Shown here: in pieces, positions 1 through 5,603 of the stretch
Numbering within the stretch: position 1 is the first letter of the stretch
How the letters are laid out: the number at the start of each line of letters is the position of its first letter
Source of the DNA: Pseudoselenomonas ruminantium
GTDB taxonomy: Bacteria; Bacillota; Negativicutes; Selenomonadales; Selenomonadaceae
Length of the DNA stretch: 5,974 nucleotides
NCBI GenBank assembly: GCA_002448495.1
Contig: DJYL01000208.1
Span: 1-5,974, forward strand
Direction of reading: 5' to 3'
Notes under the pieces: generated by a model
Databases searched by the model: none
What the model was told of the DNA's origin: nothing
The model's input: only the letters and a program-made list of their open reading frames with translations
Position numbers and translations under genes: made by a program

Positions 1-1009
1 TGCCAAAGAAGAAGGAGCAGACACCGGAGAGCAGCAGGAACAGGGAAAGCGTGTATTTGCGGCCAATGACATCCACCAGCCAGGCAGCGGCATAGTAGCC
101 GGGCAGCTGGGCAAGGGTCATAATCAGCACGTATTCAAAGGTCTTGACTACAGCAAAGCCCTGCGCATAAACGATGGAGGGGAGCCACATAAAGATACCG
201 TAGTAGCTGAAGACAATACCGAACCATGCCAGCCAGAGCATAGCGGTACGGGTGCGGAAAGGTGCGCTCCAGAGTTCGGTGAATTTTGGCTGAGGCGTTT
301 TATCTTTGGCGGGCAGTTCAGACGTTTCCTCCGTGAAAGGCTGGCTCTGAACACCGAGTTTCTTTTCCAGCAGCAGAATAACGTCCTGTGCTTCCCGAAT
401 CCGGTTTTTCGTCAGCAGGTAGCGGATGGATTCCGGCATATGCAGGCGAATCAGGAAAACATAAAGGGCGGGCAGGGTACCGATGACGAAGGCAATCTGC
501 CAGCCAAAGGCGGGAATTAAGAGATAGGAGATGCAGGCGGCAACGAGCCAGCCCAAGCCCCAGAAGCTTTCGAGCAGGACGATAAAGCGGCCCCGCAGAT
601 GGGCAGGCGCGTATTCACTCATGAGCGTGGCGGCAACGGGCAGTTCGCCGCCGAGGCCGAAGCCGACGAGGAAGCGGAACACCAGCAGGGACTCATAGCT
701 CCAGGACAGGGCGCACATCCCCGTGGACAGGCTGTAGAGCAAAACCGTCAGAGAGAACACCCGCTTGCGGCCAATGCGGTCAGCCAATGTGCCGGCAAGC
801 ACTGCCCCCAGTGCCATGCCGATAAGGCCGATGGAGCCAATCCAGCCCACCTGCGCAGGGGTGAGCGCCCATTCTTTGGCCAGCACCGGCAGGACAAAGG
901 CGATAAGCCCCGTGTCCATGGAGTCAAAGAGCCAGCCAAGGCCGGTTAAGAGTAATAATTTGTAGTGGAATGTGCCAACAGGCAGGGATTCCAGCCGCTG
1001 CAAAATCAT
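1..1009 (-). CDS. niaP: NiaP-like MFS transporter (probable niacin uptake), C-terminus cut by window edge
   Basis: The visible 336 residues are an inner-membrane major-facilitator protein, probably importing nicotinate/nicotinamide with protons for NAD salvage. Seen: GWLFDSMDTG at 25-34 in helix 1, the MFS loop motif DRIGRKR at 77-83, GLGGELPVAATLMSE at 118-132, RGRFIVLLESFW at 139-150, a PES-R-YLL sugar-porter-type motif at 192-199, a charged central loop at about 200-250, SYYGIFMWLP at 268-277, and a second loop motif DVIGRKY at 313-319. From memory these blocks match Bacillus subtilis NiaP (YceI) closely and in the same order. The related aromatic-acid/sugar porter families remain the alternative, so the substrate is inferred. 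The start ATG (1009-1007) has the SD AAAAGAGG at 1025-1018, eight bases upstream. Roughly 60-70 C-terminal residues lie outside the window. It is transcribed divergently from the regulator at 1292. Confidence 0.88.
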   Translation of the reverse strand, partial: MILQRLESLPVGTFHYKLLLLTGLGWLFDSMDTGLIAFVLPVLAKEWALTPAQVGWIGSIGLIGMALGAVLAGTLADRIGRKRVFSLTVLLYSLSTGMCALSWSYESLLVFRFLVGFGLGGELPVAATLMSEYAPAHLRGRFIVLLESFWGLGWLVAACISYLLIPAFGWQIAFVIGTLPALYVFLIRLHMPESIRYLLTKNRIREAQDVILLLEKKLGVQSQPFTEETSELPAKDKTPQPKFTELWSAPFRTRTAMLWLAWFGIVFSYYGIFMWLPSIVYAQGFAVVKTFEYVLIMTLAQLPGYYAAAWLVDVIGRKYTLSLFLLLSGVCSFFFG

Positions 1010-1039
1010 AATGAATACCTCTTTTCTGAAATATAACAG

Positions 1040-1050
1040 CTGTCATGACA
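1040..1050. repeat. CTGTCATGACA, copy 1 of the candidate operator motif
   Basis: This copy contains the perfect 10-bp palindrome TGTCATGACA and lies in the predicted leader of the niaP-like transcript, about 15-25 nt after the start point. It differs at one base from the copy at 1079-1089. Two near-identical palindromes around one promoter suggest a repressor binding pair. Confidence 0.45.
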
Positions 1051-1066
1051 ATGAAAAAATAACAAG

Positions 1067-1079
1067 GTGTATTATACAC
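1067..1079. promoter_or_regulatory. 13-bp perfect palindrome over the niaP -10 box (candidate operator)
   Basis: GTGTAT-T-ATACAC is a perfect 6-1-6 inverted repeat that fully contains the minus-strand -10 box. A dimeric regulator bound here would block RNA polymerase. Which protein binds is unknown, and part of the symmetry comes from the TATAAT box itself. Confidence 0.4.
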
Positions 1080-1099
1080 TGTCTTGACACTTGTCGCAA
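1071..1099 (-). promoter_or_regulatory. Sigma-A promoter of the niaP-like gene
   Basis: On the minus strand the -35 box TTGCGA (1099-1094) lies exactly 17 bp from a perfect -10 box TATAAT (1076-1071). Transcription would begin near 1064, giving a leader of about 55 nt before the ATG at 1009. This is the best-scoring promoter by eye in the window. It is embedded in dyad symmetries listed separately, which suggests repression by steric hindrance. Confidence 0.75.
1079..1089. repeat. CTGTCTTGACA, copy 2 of the candidate operator motif
   Basis: This copy lies in the -10/-35 spacer of the niaP promoter, 39 bp from copy 1. TGTC and GACA are the palindromic arms. A further GACA-CT-TGTC dyad overlaps it at 1086-1095, so the spacer is unusually rich in this half-site. 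It could be a site for a NiaR-type NAD-salvage repressor or for the adjacent regulator; neither is shown. Confidence 0.45.
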
Positions 1100-1114
1100 G
1101 AGTATTTTCTCCTT

Positions 1115-1160
1115 GTTTACGAAAATAAGCGATTTTTTTTCAAAAAATGTAAACTTTTTT
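1115..1160. other. A/T-rich tract between the divergent promoters
   Basis: An eight-T run (1133-1140), a six-A run (1142-1147) and a six-T run (1155-1160) make this the most A/T-rich stretch of the window. It sits about 45-90 bp upstream of the predicted start of the rightward operon, where an UP element or intrinsic bend would act. GTTTAC at 1115-1120 and GTAAAC at 1149-1154 form a 6-bp inverted repeat around it. No gene is supported in 1010-1291. Confidence 0.35.
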
Positions 1161-1171
1161 CCGGAAAGCGG

Positions 1172-1200
1172 TTGCAGTAAGTATACAGGCTTGTTAAAAT
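1172..1200 (+). promoter_or_regulatory. Probable extended -10 promoter of the regulator-trmB-ftsW-like operon
   Basis: TTGCAG (1172-1177) is followed after 17 bp by TAAAAT (1195-1200). A TG at 1192-1193, one base upstream of the -10 box, makes this an extended -10 promoter. The -35 match is only moderate. The start point would be near 1207, giving a leader of about 85 nt. I see no better promoter closer to the ATG at 1292. Confidence 0.5.
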
Positions 1201-1291
1201 GTAAGGTACGAAACTTATTGACCGGAAATCAGCGGATAAAGATGCCGCAGGAAATGGCAGCGAGAATAACGGATTTTAGGGAGGATAAACT

Positions 1292-3211
1292 ATGATTAGA
1301 GAGCATCGGAGCCGTGCAAAGCTCGAAGCTTATTATGAAAAATTTGCCCGGGACGGTGTACTGGACCCAAACGTACATCCATGGGTGGCGGATTCCTGGC
1401 AGCAGAGCAAAAAATATGGCATAGGCATGGAAAAAATGGCGATTCGTCATTTGCTGTCCAAGGAAGAATTTCATGAATTGCAGTTAAAACATGCAGATGC
1501 CATTGCGTATTTAAGCGACCTCAGTGACGGCATCAAGGAATTTTTTCAGGAATACAATCTGAGCCTTTTGCTGATTGATGCGGACTGCACGGTACTCAAG
1601 AGTTATTCCCTGCCGTTCTATCAGATGACACCGGGCGAAATTGAGGGCGCCAATGTGGGCATTGATCAGGTGGGAACCTCGTCCATCAGCGTGGCTTTGG
1701 AACACAAGGCTCCTTTTTGGATGTTTGGGCCAGAAATGTGGGTAAAGGAATGTCAGCTGGGTGACGCCTGCTCGGCACCGGTCATCGTCAGCGGTGAACT
1801 CACCTACATCATTACACTGGTTTCTATGGAGCAGGTGGCTATGCCTCAGGATGCCGTGATTTCCCTGCTTTATACCATGCGGAAGGCCTTGGAACGTCAT
1901 TTGAGTGAAGCCATCCGCATCAAGGCAGATGAAGCGATTTTGGATTCCACGCCCTTTGCGGTATATCACGTATTGCCCGGCGGCGAAGTGGCTTATGCCA
2001 ACCGTTTGGGGCATACCCGTCTGGAGGGCATTGGTGCCAAACGCGCTCCCGGTACGCGCAGCTCGGCGTCTAATCTCAATGATGTGATTATGAACTATCA
2101 GCATACGCCGATTTACAAGGGGTTTAGGGGAATTCCTTCATATAATAAAGAGGTGACCTGGATTACCCCCGCCAAGACCTATGAGGATATTACAACAGTA
2201 GTGCCTCTGGAACGGGATGAGGATCAGGCGGTGCAGAGCGTAGTGGTCGTTTCCATGCCCATTGAGGACCTGCGCACGCTGGTGGCTCATGCGGCAGGCT
2301 ATACGGCAAAATACAGTCTGGGCTCCATGGTGGGCGAAGGCACGACCTTTGCCAGTGTCCGCAATAAGGCGGCGCGGGTGGCAAAGAACAAGCATCATGT
2401 GCTGATTCAGGGTGAGGCCGGAACGGGCAAACAGCGCATGGCGCATGGCATCCATCAGGGCAGTCCGCGGGCTGCTGGCCCGCTCATCACGCTGCGCTGC
2501 GGGGATACGACCCCGGAGCTTCTGGAGCAGGAACTTTTCGGCGTGGTCTTAAACGCCGAAGTCAGCCATCAGGGGCGTTTGGAATTGGCTTCCGGCGGTA
2601 CACTGTTCCTCGATGAAATCGAGAAGATGCCGAAAAATATTGCCAAGGAACTGGCTGAAGCGCTGAATAAAGGCAAGGCCTGCCGGGTGGGCGAACAGGT
2701 GGAGCGCAATATCGATGTGCGCATCATTGCCGCCTGTGACAGCGATTTGAAGCGTCTCACGGAACGGGGACTCTTTGATCGTGCGCTCTATGAGGCCCTG
2801 TCCAAGAGCATTGTACGCGTACCGGCGCTGAGAAGCCGTCGGGAAGATATTCCGAAACTGGCTGCGCATATCATCAGCGAACTGGCAGAACAGCATCAGA
2901 TGGCACCGAAGAAAATCCTGCCGGAAACGGAAGCTGTTTTGCGCAGTTACGACTGGCCGGGCAATATCAAGCAGCTCCAGAGCGTGCTGGAATATGCCTT
3001 CTTCAACACGAATGAAGAGGTGATTAATCCCCATGACATCAGTCTGATGGGAGATGTGAAGCCCGATAACAAGTGGAAAGAGGACAAGGAAGTTTTCGTG
3101 AAGGCATGGCAGGCAGCGGGCGGCAATGTGAGCCGGCTGGCCAATCTCTTAAATGTCAGCCGCGTGACCTTGTACCGCTATTTGAAGAAGTATGGATTAG
3201 AGAAGAAGTAA
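1292..3211 (+). CDS. GAF/PAS-like/AAA+/Fis-HTH transcriptional regulator of AcoR/DhaR type, lacking GAFTGA
   Basis: This 639-residue cytoplasmic regulator is built like a bacterial enhancer-binding protein. An AcoR-type N-terminus (HPWVADSWQ, 29-37) leads into a GAF domain (about 75-205) that should bind a small ligand. A PAS-like segment (about 212-325), an AAA+ domain (about 345-575) and a C-terminal Fis-type helix-turn-helix (about 600-635, NVSRLANLLNVSRVTLYRYL) follow. Walker A GEAGTGK (374-380) and Walker B GGTLFLDE (435-442) are intact. The GAFTGA loop is absent: FG at 416-417 is followed by a shortened unrelated stretch. Both usual arginine fingers are replaced (D496, A502), sensor I reads CD at 482-483, and GNVREL is GNIKQL. 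Such proteins, for example TyrR and DhaR, act with sigma-70. SD AGGGAGG lies seven bases before the ATG. The target is unknown; the divergent niaP-like gene is the natural candidate. Confidence 0.88.
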   Translation: MIREHRSRAKLEAYYEKFARDGVLDPNVHPWVADSWQQSKKYGIGMEKMAIRHLLSKEEFHELQLKHADAIAYLSDLSDGIKEFFQEYNLSLLLIDADCTVLKSYSLPFYQMTPGEIEGANVGIDQVGTSSISVALEHKAPFWMFGPEMWVKECQLGDACSAPVIVSGELTYIITLVSMEQVAMPQDAVISLLYTMRKALERHLSEAIRIKADEAILDSTPFAVYHVLPGGEVAYANRLGHTRLEGIGAKRAPGTRSSASNLNDVIMNYQHTPIYKGFRGIPSYNKEVTWITPAKTYEDITTVVPLERDEDQAVQSVVVVSMPIEDLRTLVAHAAGYTAKYSLGSMVGEGTTFASVRNKAARVAKNKHHVLIQGEAGTGKQRMAHGIHQGSPRAAGPLITLRCGDTTPELLEQELFGVVLNAEVSHQGRLELASGGTLFLDEIEKMPKNIAKELAEALNKGKACRVGEQVERNIDVRIIAACDSDLKRLTERGLFDRALYEALSKSIVRVPALRSRREDIPKLAAHIISELAEQHQMAPKKILPETEAVLRSYDWPGNIKQLQSVLEYAFFNTNEEVINPHDISLMGDVKPDNKWKEDKEVFVKAWQAAGGNVSRLANLLNVSRVTLYRYLKKYGLEKK

Positions 3212-3215
3212 GGAG
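3210..3215 (+). promoter_or_regulatory. RBS fixing the GTG start of trmB
   Basis: AAGGAG begins inside the TAA stop codon of the regulator and lies seven bases before GTG at 3223. It settles the trmB start against an in-frame upstream ATG at 3073 deep inside the regulator. The overlap suggests translational coupling. Confidence 0.75.
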
Positions 3216-3222
3216 AAAGATT

Positions 3223-3873
3223 GTGCGTTTACGAAGAAAACCATGGGTAGATGAAGCCATCCATGAATTCGATGCATTTGTGTTTAGCAAGGACCAGGAG
3301 ATGGGTGAGGAAAAGAAAGGGAAGTGGAGTGAAATTTTCGGCCGGCAGGCACCGCTGCATGTGGAACTGGGCACCGGCAAGGGGGATTTCATCAGCCAGC
3401 TGGCGGAGCGTAATCCGGACATCAATTATATCGGGATTGAGGCGCAGCAGGATGTGCTTTACTCCGCGGCCAAAAAGATTGCCGAAAAGAGGCTTGGCAA
3501 TGTGCGCCTGCTGGTCTTTGACATCAACCACATTGAAGATATTTTCGCAGAGGGAGAAGTTGACCGCTTCTATGTGAATTTCTGCGACCCCTGGCCGAAA
3601 AAGCGTCATGCCAAGCGCCGCCTGACGCATGTGGGCTTTTTGGAAAAATACCGCCGCCTGCTGAAAAAGCCCGGTGAGCTGCATTTCAAGACGGATAATC
3701 GCCCGTTGTTCGATTTTTCGCTGGAGCAGTTTGAAGAAGCCGGACTCAGGGTGCAGGATGTTTCCTTTGACCTGCATGCAGAAAACCGTCCCGACAATAT
3801 CATGACGGAGTATGAGCGCAAGTTCAGCGGTTTTGGTGAAAAAATCAACCGCTGTGAGGTAATATTCGCATAA
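3223..3873 (+). CDS. trmB: tRNA (guanine-N7-)-methyltransferase TrmB
   Basis: TrmB uses S-adenosylmethionine to methylate G46 in the variable loop of tRNAs, as a soluble Rossmann-fold enzyme. The 216 residues begin with (M)RLRRKPWVD, the family's typical N-terminus, which supports the GTG start. The SAM-binding motif ELGTGKGDF lies at 48-56, an acidic residue in IGIEAQ at 70-75, the family signature NFCDPWPKKRH at 119-129 (usually FSDPWPKKRH), HFKTDN at 154-159 and TEYERKF at 195-201. All expected motifs are present and the length is normal for bacterial TrmB. It follows the regulator by 11 bp and precedes the ftsW-like gene by 13 bp, so all three genes probably share a transcript. An upstream in-frame ATG at 3073 would add 50 residues overlapping the regulator and is not credible. 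Confidence 0.96.
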   Translation: MRLRRKPWVDEAIHEFDAFVFSKDQEMGEEKKGKWSEIFGRQAPLHVELGTGKGDFISQLAERNPDINYIGIEAQQDVLYSAAKKIAEKRLGNVRLLVFDINHIEDIFAEGEVDRFYVNFCDPWPKKRHAKRRLTHVGFLEKYRRLLKKPGELHFKTDNRPLFDFSLEQFEEAGLRVQDVSFDLHAENRPDNIMTEYERKFSGFGEKINRCEVIFA

Positions 3874-3879
3874 GGGAGG
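3872..3879 (+). promoter_or_regulatory. RBS fixing the GTG start of the ftsW-like gene
   Basis: AAGGGAGG overlaps the trmB TAA stop and lies seven bases before GTG at 3887. The layout is the same as at the regulator/trmB junction and again suggests coupled translation. Confidence 0.75.
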
Positions 3880-3886
3880 CTTTCTC

Positions 3887-5074
3887 GTGCGGATTCGCAA
3901 GAAGATATGGAATAACGATGCGGAACCCATAATGGTCATTATGGTGGTATTGATGGTATTGGGAACGATTAACGTTTTTAGCTCCAGTTTTGTACTGGGG
4001 ACTACAGATTATGAAAATCCCTATTATTTTTTACGCCGACATGTACTGGTTATGCTGGCCGGATTGGGGTTATTCTTTGCCTTTAGGAAAATAAACTATC
4101 GGCGCTGGCGCTCGTTGAAGGGACCTTTGATGCTGGTGGTTATCACGGCTACGTTCCTGTCTTTGGTGGGGGTGCTGGTCATTGGTACGGAGGTCAATGG
4201 TGCTAAGCGGTGGCTTTTTGGTGCACAGCCGGCGGAACTGGCGAAACTGGTATCGTTGATGCTGGCGGCATCTGCCCTGTCATCCCGGATAAAACGAGGG
4301 AAGGCAGGCTCTCTGTTTAACGTCGTGAACTCCAGATACGGAATTATATTCCTAATGGCCGTATTGATTGAATTGGAGCCGGATATGGGGACTGCGGCTA
4401 TCGTATTGGGCGTGCCGCTGATTATGGCTGTAGTGGCCGGGATGTCCTTGAAGTATGTGTTGGGGCTTATGGGAATGGCAGCCTTGGCTGTGGTCATTAT
4501 GGTGAATATTCAGCCCTACCGCATGGCCCGCTTAAAAGTCTGGTTTGACCCATGGGCAGATGCGCAGGGTATGGGGTATCAGACCGTCCAGTCCTTGTCC
4601 ACGATAGGTTCCGGTGGATTCTGGGGAATGGGTCTGGGTGAAGGCGTCAGCAAATATGAGTATCTGCCTGAAGCCCATACGGATTTTGCCTTTGCCATCT
4701 TTAGTCAGGAACATGGCTATATGGGCGCGTTTATGGTGTTTCTGCTGCTGGCACTTTTGGTACTCTTTTGCGTGCGCATTGCTAACCGCGCCCCCGATGA
4801 ATTCGGTCAAATGCTGGCTGCGGGCATTATGGTGCTTATTGCCGGGCAGGCCATTGCCAATATCATGATGGTGGGCGGCCTGCTGCCTGTGGTTGGTGTG
4901 CCTTTGCCGTTTATCAGTTATGGAGGTTCGTCGCTTATGGTTACCATGGTGGCTATGGGAATGCTCTTAAATATCTGTGACCATGGCAAAAATCAGGGTG
5001 AGGATTATGAGCATCCGCCAAAGCCGGTTAAGGAACATCGGAATAATAAGGCGAATTTGCGGCTGGTGAAGTAG
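3887..5074 (+). CDS. FtsW/RodA/SpoVE-family (SEDS) peptidoglycan glycosyltransferase
   Basis: SEDS proteins polymerise lipid II into glycan strands in the cytoplasmic membrane, partnered by a class B penicillin-binding protein. This 395-residue protein has about ten hydrophobic helices. Its family motifs are NGAKRWL at 104-110, QPAELAKL at 114-121 (usually QPSE), EPDMGTA at 164-170, and EAHTDFAFA at 262-270, where D266 matches the catalytic aspartate known from RodA/FtsW. The signature PVVGVPLPFISYGGSSL spans 334-350. The tail after about 365 is charged and cytoplasmic. Motif style favours FtsW/SpoVE over RodA, but the neighbours are trmB and a regulator, not mur genes, so I assign no symbol. 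Start GTG has a strong SD at the trmB stop. A long inverted repeat begins 35 bp after the stop. Confidence 0.93.
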   Translation: MRIRKKIWNNDAEPIMVIMVVLMVLGTINVFSSSFVLGTTDYENPYYFLRRHVLVMLAGLGLFFAFRKINYRRWRSLKGPLMLVVITATFLSLVGVLVIGTEVNGAKRWLFGAQPAELAKLVSLMLAASALSSRIKRGKAGSLFNVVNSRYGIIFLMAVLIELEPDMGTAAIVLGVPLIMAVVAGMSLKYVLGLMGMAALAVVIMVNIQPYRMARLKVWFDPWADAQGMGYQTVQSLSTIGSGGFWGMGLGEGVSKYEYLPEAHTDFAFAIFSQEHGYMGAFMVFLLLALLVLFCVRIANRAPDEFGQMLAAGIMVLIAGQAIANIMMVGGLLPVVGVPLPFISYGGSSLMVTMVAMGMLLNICDHGKNQGEDYEHPPKPVKEHRNNKANLRLVK

Positions 5075-5109
5075 GCTTAGTGCGTACATTATTACATGAT
5101 AATACAAAG

Positions 5110-5194
5110 AAGCCCGGAGGGGCTGGCAATGTTTTCCTATGCTTAGACAGGTTTGTCCAAAGCTGCGGAAAATATCGCCAGCCCCTCCGGGCTT
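5110..5194. terminator. Long inverted repeat, probable bidirectional terminator between convergent operons
   Basis: Arms 5110-5137 and 5167-5194 pair over 28 bp with one A-C mismatch (5128/5176) and one G-T wobble (5131/5173). The 29-nt loop contains a further stem, roughly GCTTAGACA with TGTCCAAAGC around GGTT. Each arm is also a small hairpin by itself: AGCCC-GGAG-GGGCT (5111-5124) and AGCCC-CTCC-GGGCT (5180-5193). It serves the ftsW-like gene from the left and the yvrJ operon from the right. The T-runs on both sides are short and interrupted, so termination strength is uncertain. Confidence 0.7.
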
Positions 5195-5210
5195 TATGTG
5201 TATTCAGGTC

Positions 5211-5357
5211 TTATTTTATCCGCTGCAGCTCACGGGTCAGTTCCCCCAGCTGGCTGGTGAGTCTGTCCATGGATCGCTGGAAGGTGGTCAGGAGGTAGAA
5301 CGTCACCACGATGGGGAAGCCGACGGCGGAGATGGCGGTCAGGATGGGTTGGTCCAT
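5211..5357 (-). CDS. YvrJ-family small membrane protein
   Basis: This is a 48-residue protein starting at ATG 5357-5355, four bases after the DUF2922 stop. Residues 5-23 (ILTAIS, AVGFPIVVTFYLL) form one transmembrane helix containing the GFPIVVT block that I associate with the YvrJ family. The rest is an amphipathic helix with hydrophobic residues at 26, 30, 33, 37, 40, 44 and 47, a perfect 4-3 heptad spacing, so a short coiled coil is likely. Only a weak SD-like AAGG about 15 bases upstream is visible, so translation probably depends on coupling to DUF2922. It is the last gene of a three-gene operon and stops 17 bp before the inverted repeat. Molecular function is not established. A holin-like role is possible by shape only. 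Confidence 0.82.
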   Translation of the reverse strand: MDQPILTAISAVGFPIVVTFYLLTTFQRSMDRLTSQLGELTRELQRIK

Positions 5358-5361
5358 GGCT

Positions 5362-5574
5362 TTAGGCCAGTGCCTTGTCATCCACGTCCTGAATGTAGAT
5401 GCGCTTGACGGCTTTGACGAAGCTGCCGCCGATAATCAGGGCCTTTTTGGCGATGATTTCGTTCAGCACGCCCGTGACTTCGGCTTCCGTCAAATCGGGA
5501 CGGGGGGAGGCCAGGGAAAGGGTAGTGCTTTTGCCGTTTTCAAGGGACAGAATCATTTTCAACGTCGATTTCAT
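5362..5574 (-). CDS. DUF2922-family small protein
   Basis: This 70-residue protein has no signal peptide or membrane segment and should be cytosolic. Two predicted beta strands (KMILSLENGKSTTLSLASPR, about 6-25) precede a helix beginning at LTEAEVTGVLNEII (about 28-41). A C-terminal strand region around AVKRIYIQDV (55-64) follows. The order, length and position between a DUF1659-like and a YvrJ-like gene match the DUF2922 family. A strong SD, AAAGGAGG at 5591-5584, lies nine bases before the ATG. No catalytic residues are evident and the function is unknown. Assignment rests on recalled family pattern and gene context. Confidence 0.8.
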   Translation of the reverse strand: MKSTLKMILSLENGKSTTLSLASPRPDLTEAEVTGVLNEIIAKKALIIGGSFVKAVKRIYIQDVDDKALA

Positions 5575-5603
5575 GGTCGGTTTCCTCCTTTGGGATTAGG
5601 GGC

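Noticed and set aside
599..949. Plus-strand open frames over 599-965
   Set aside because: They are antisense to the niaP-like gene, whose frame is intact with clear family motifs. The predicted peptides are low-complexity and resemble no family.
1084..1089. Perfect TTGACA on the plus strand as a -35 box for the regulator
   Set aside because: No acceptable -10 box exists 16-18 bp downstream (bases near 1106-1113 read TTCTCC). The hexamer is better explained as part of the TGTC-TT-GACA repeat.
1218..1246. TTGACC as a second rightward -35 box
   Set aside because: The sequence 17 bp downstream is GATGCC, not a -10 box.
1010..1291. Sigma-54 (-24/-12) promoter in the divergent region
   Set aside because: TGGCAG at 1255-1260 lacks the TTGC partner at the right distance, and no other GG/GC pair with the correct spacing was found on either strand.
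972..1295. Plus-strand 107-codon frame crossing the intergenic region
   Set aside because: It overlaps the transporter's 5' end and both promoters, has no convincing ribosome binding site, and its peptide shows no recognisable domain.
1511..2104. Long minus-strand frames inside the regulator (1511-2104, 2549-3034)
   Set aside because: They are opposite the well-supported regulator frame. GC-rich codon third positions commonly create such antisense frames, and no motif or SD was seen.
3073..3222. ATG at 3073 as the trmB start
   Set aside because: It lies inside the regulator's HTH-coding end, would add 50 unrelated residues, and the family N-terminus (M)RLRRKPW begins exactly at GTG 3223 behind a good SD.
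3229..3939. 236-codon minus-strand frame over trmB
   Set aside because: It is antisense to trmB, which carries every expected motif, and runs into the ftsW-like start.
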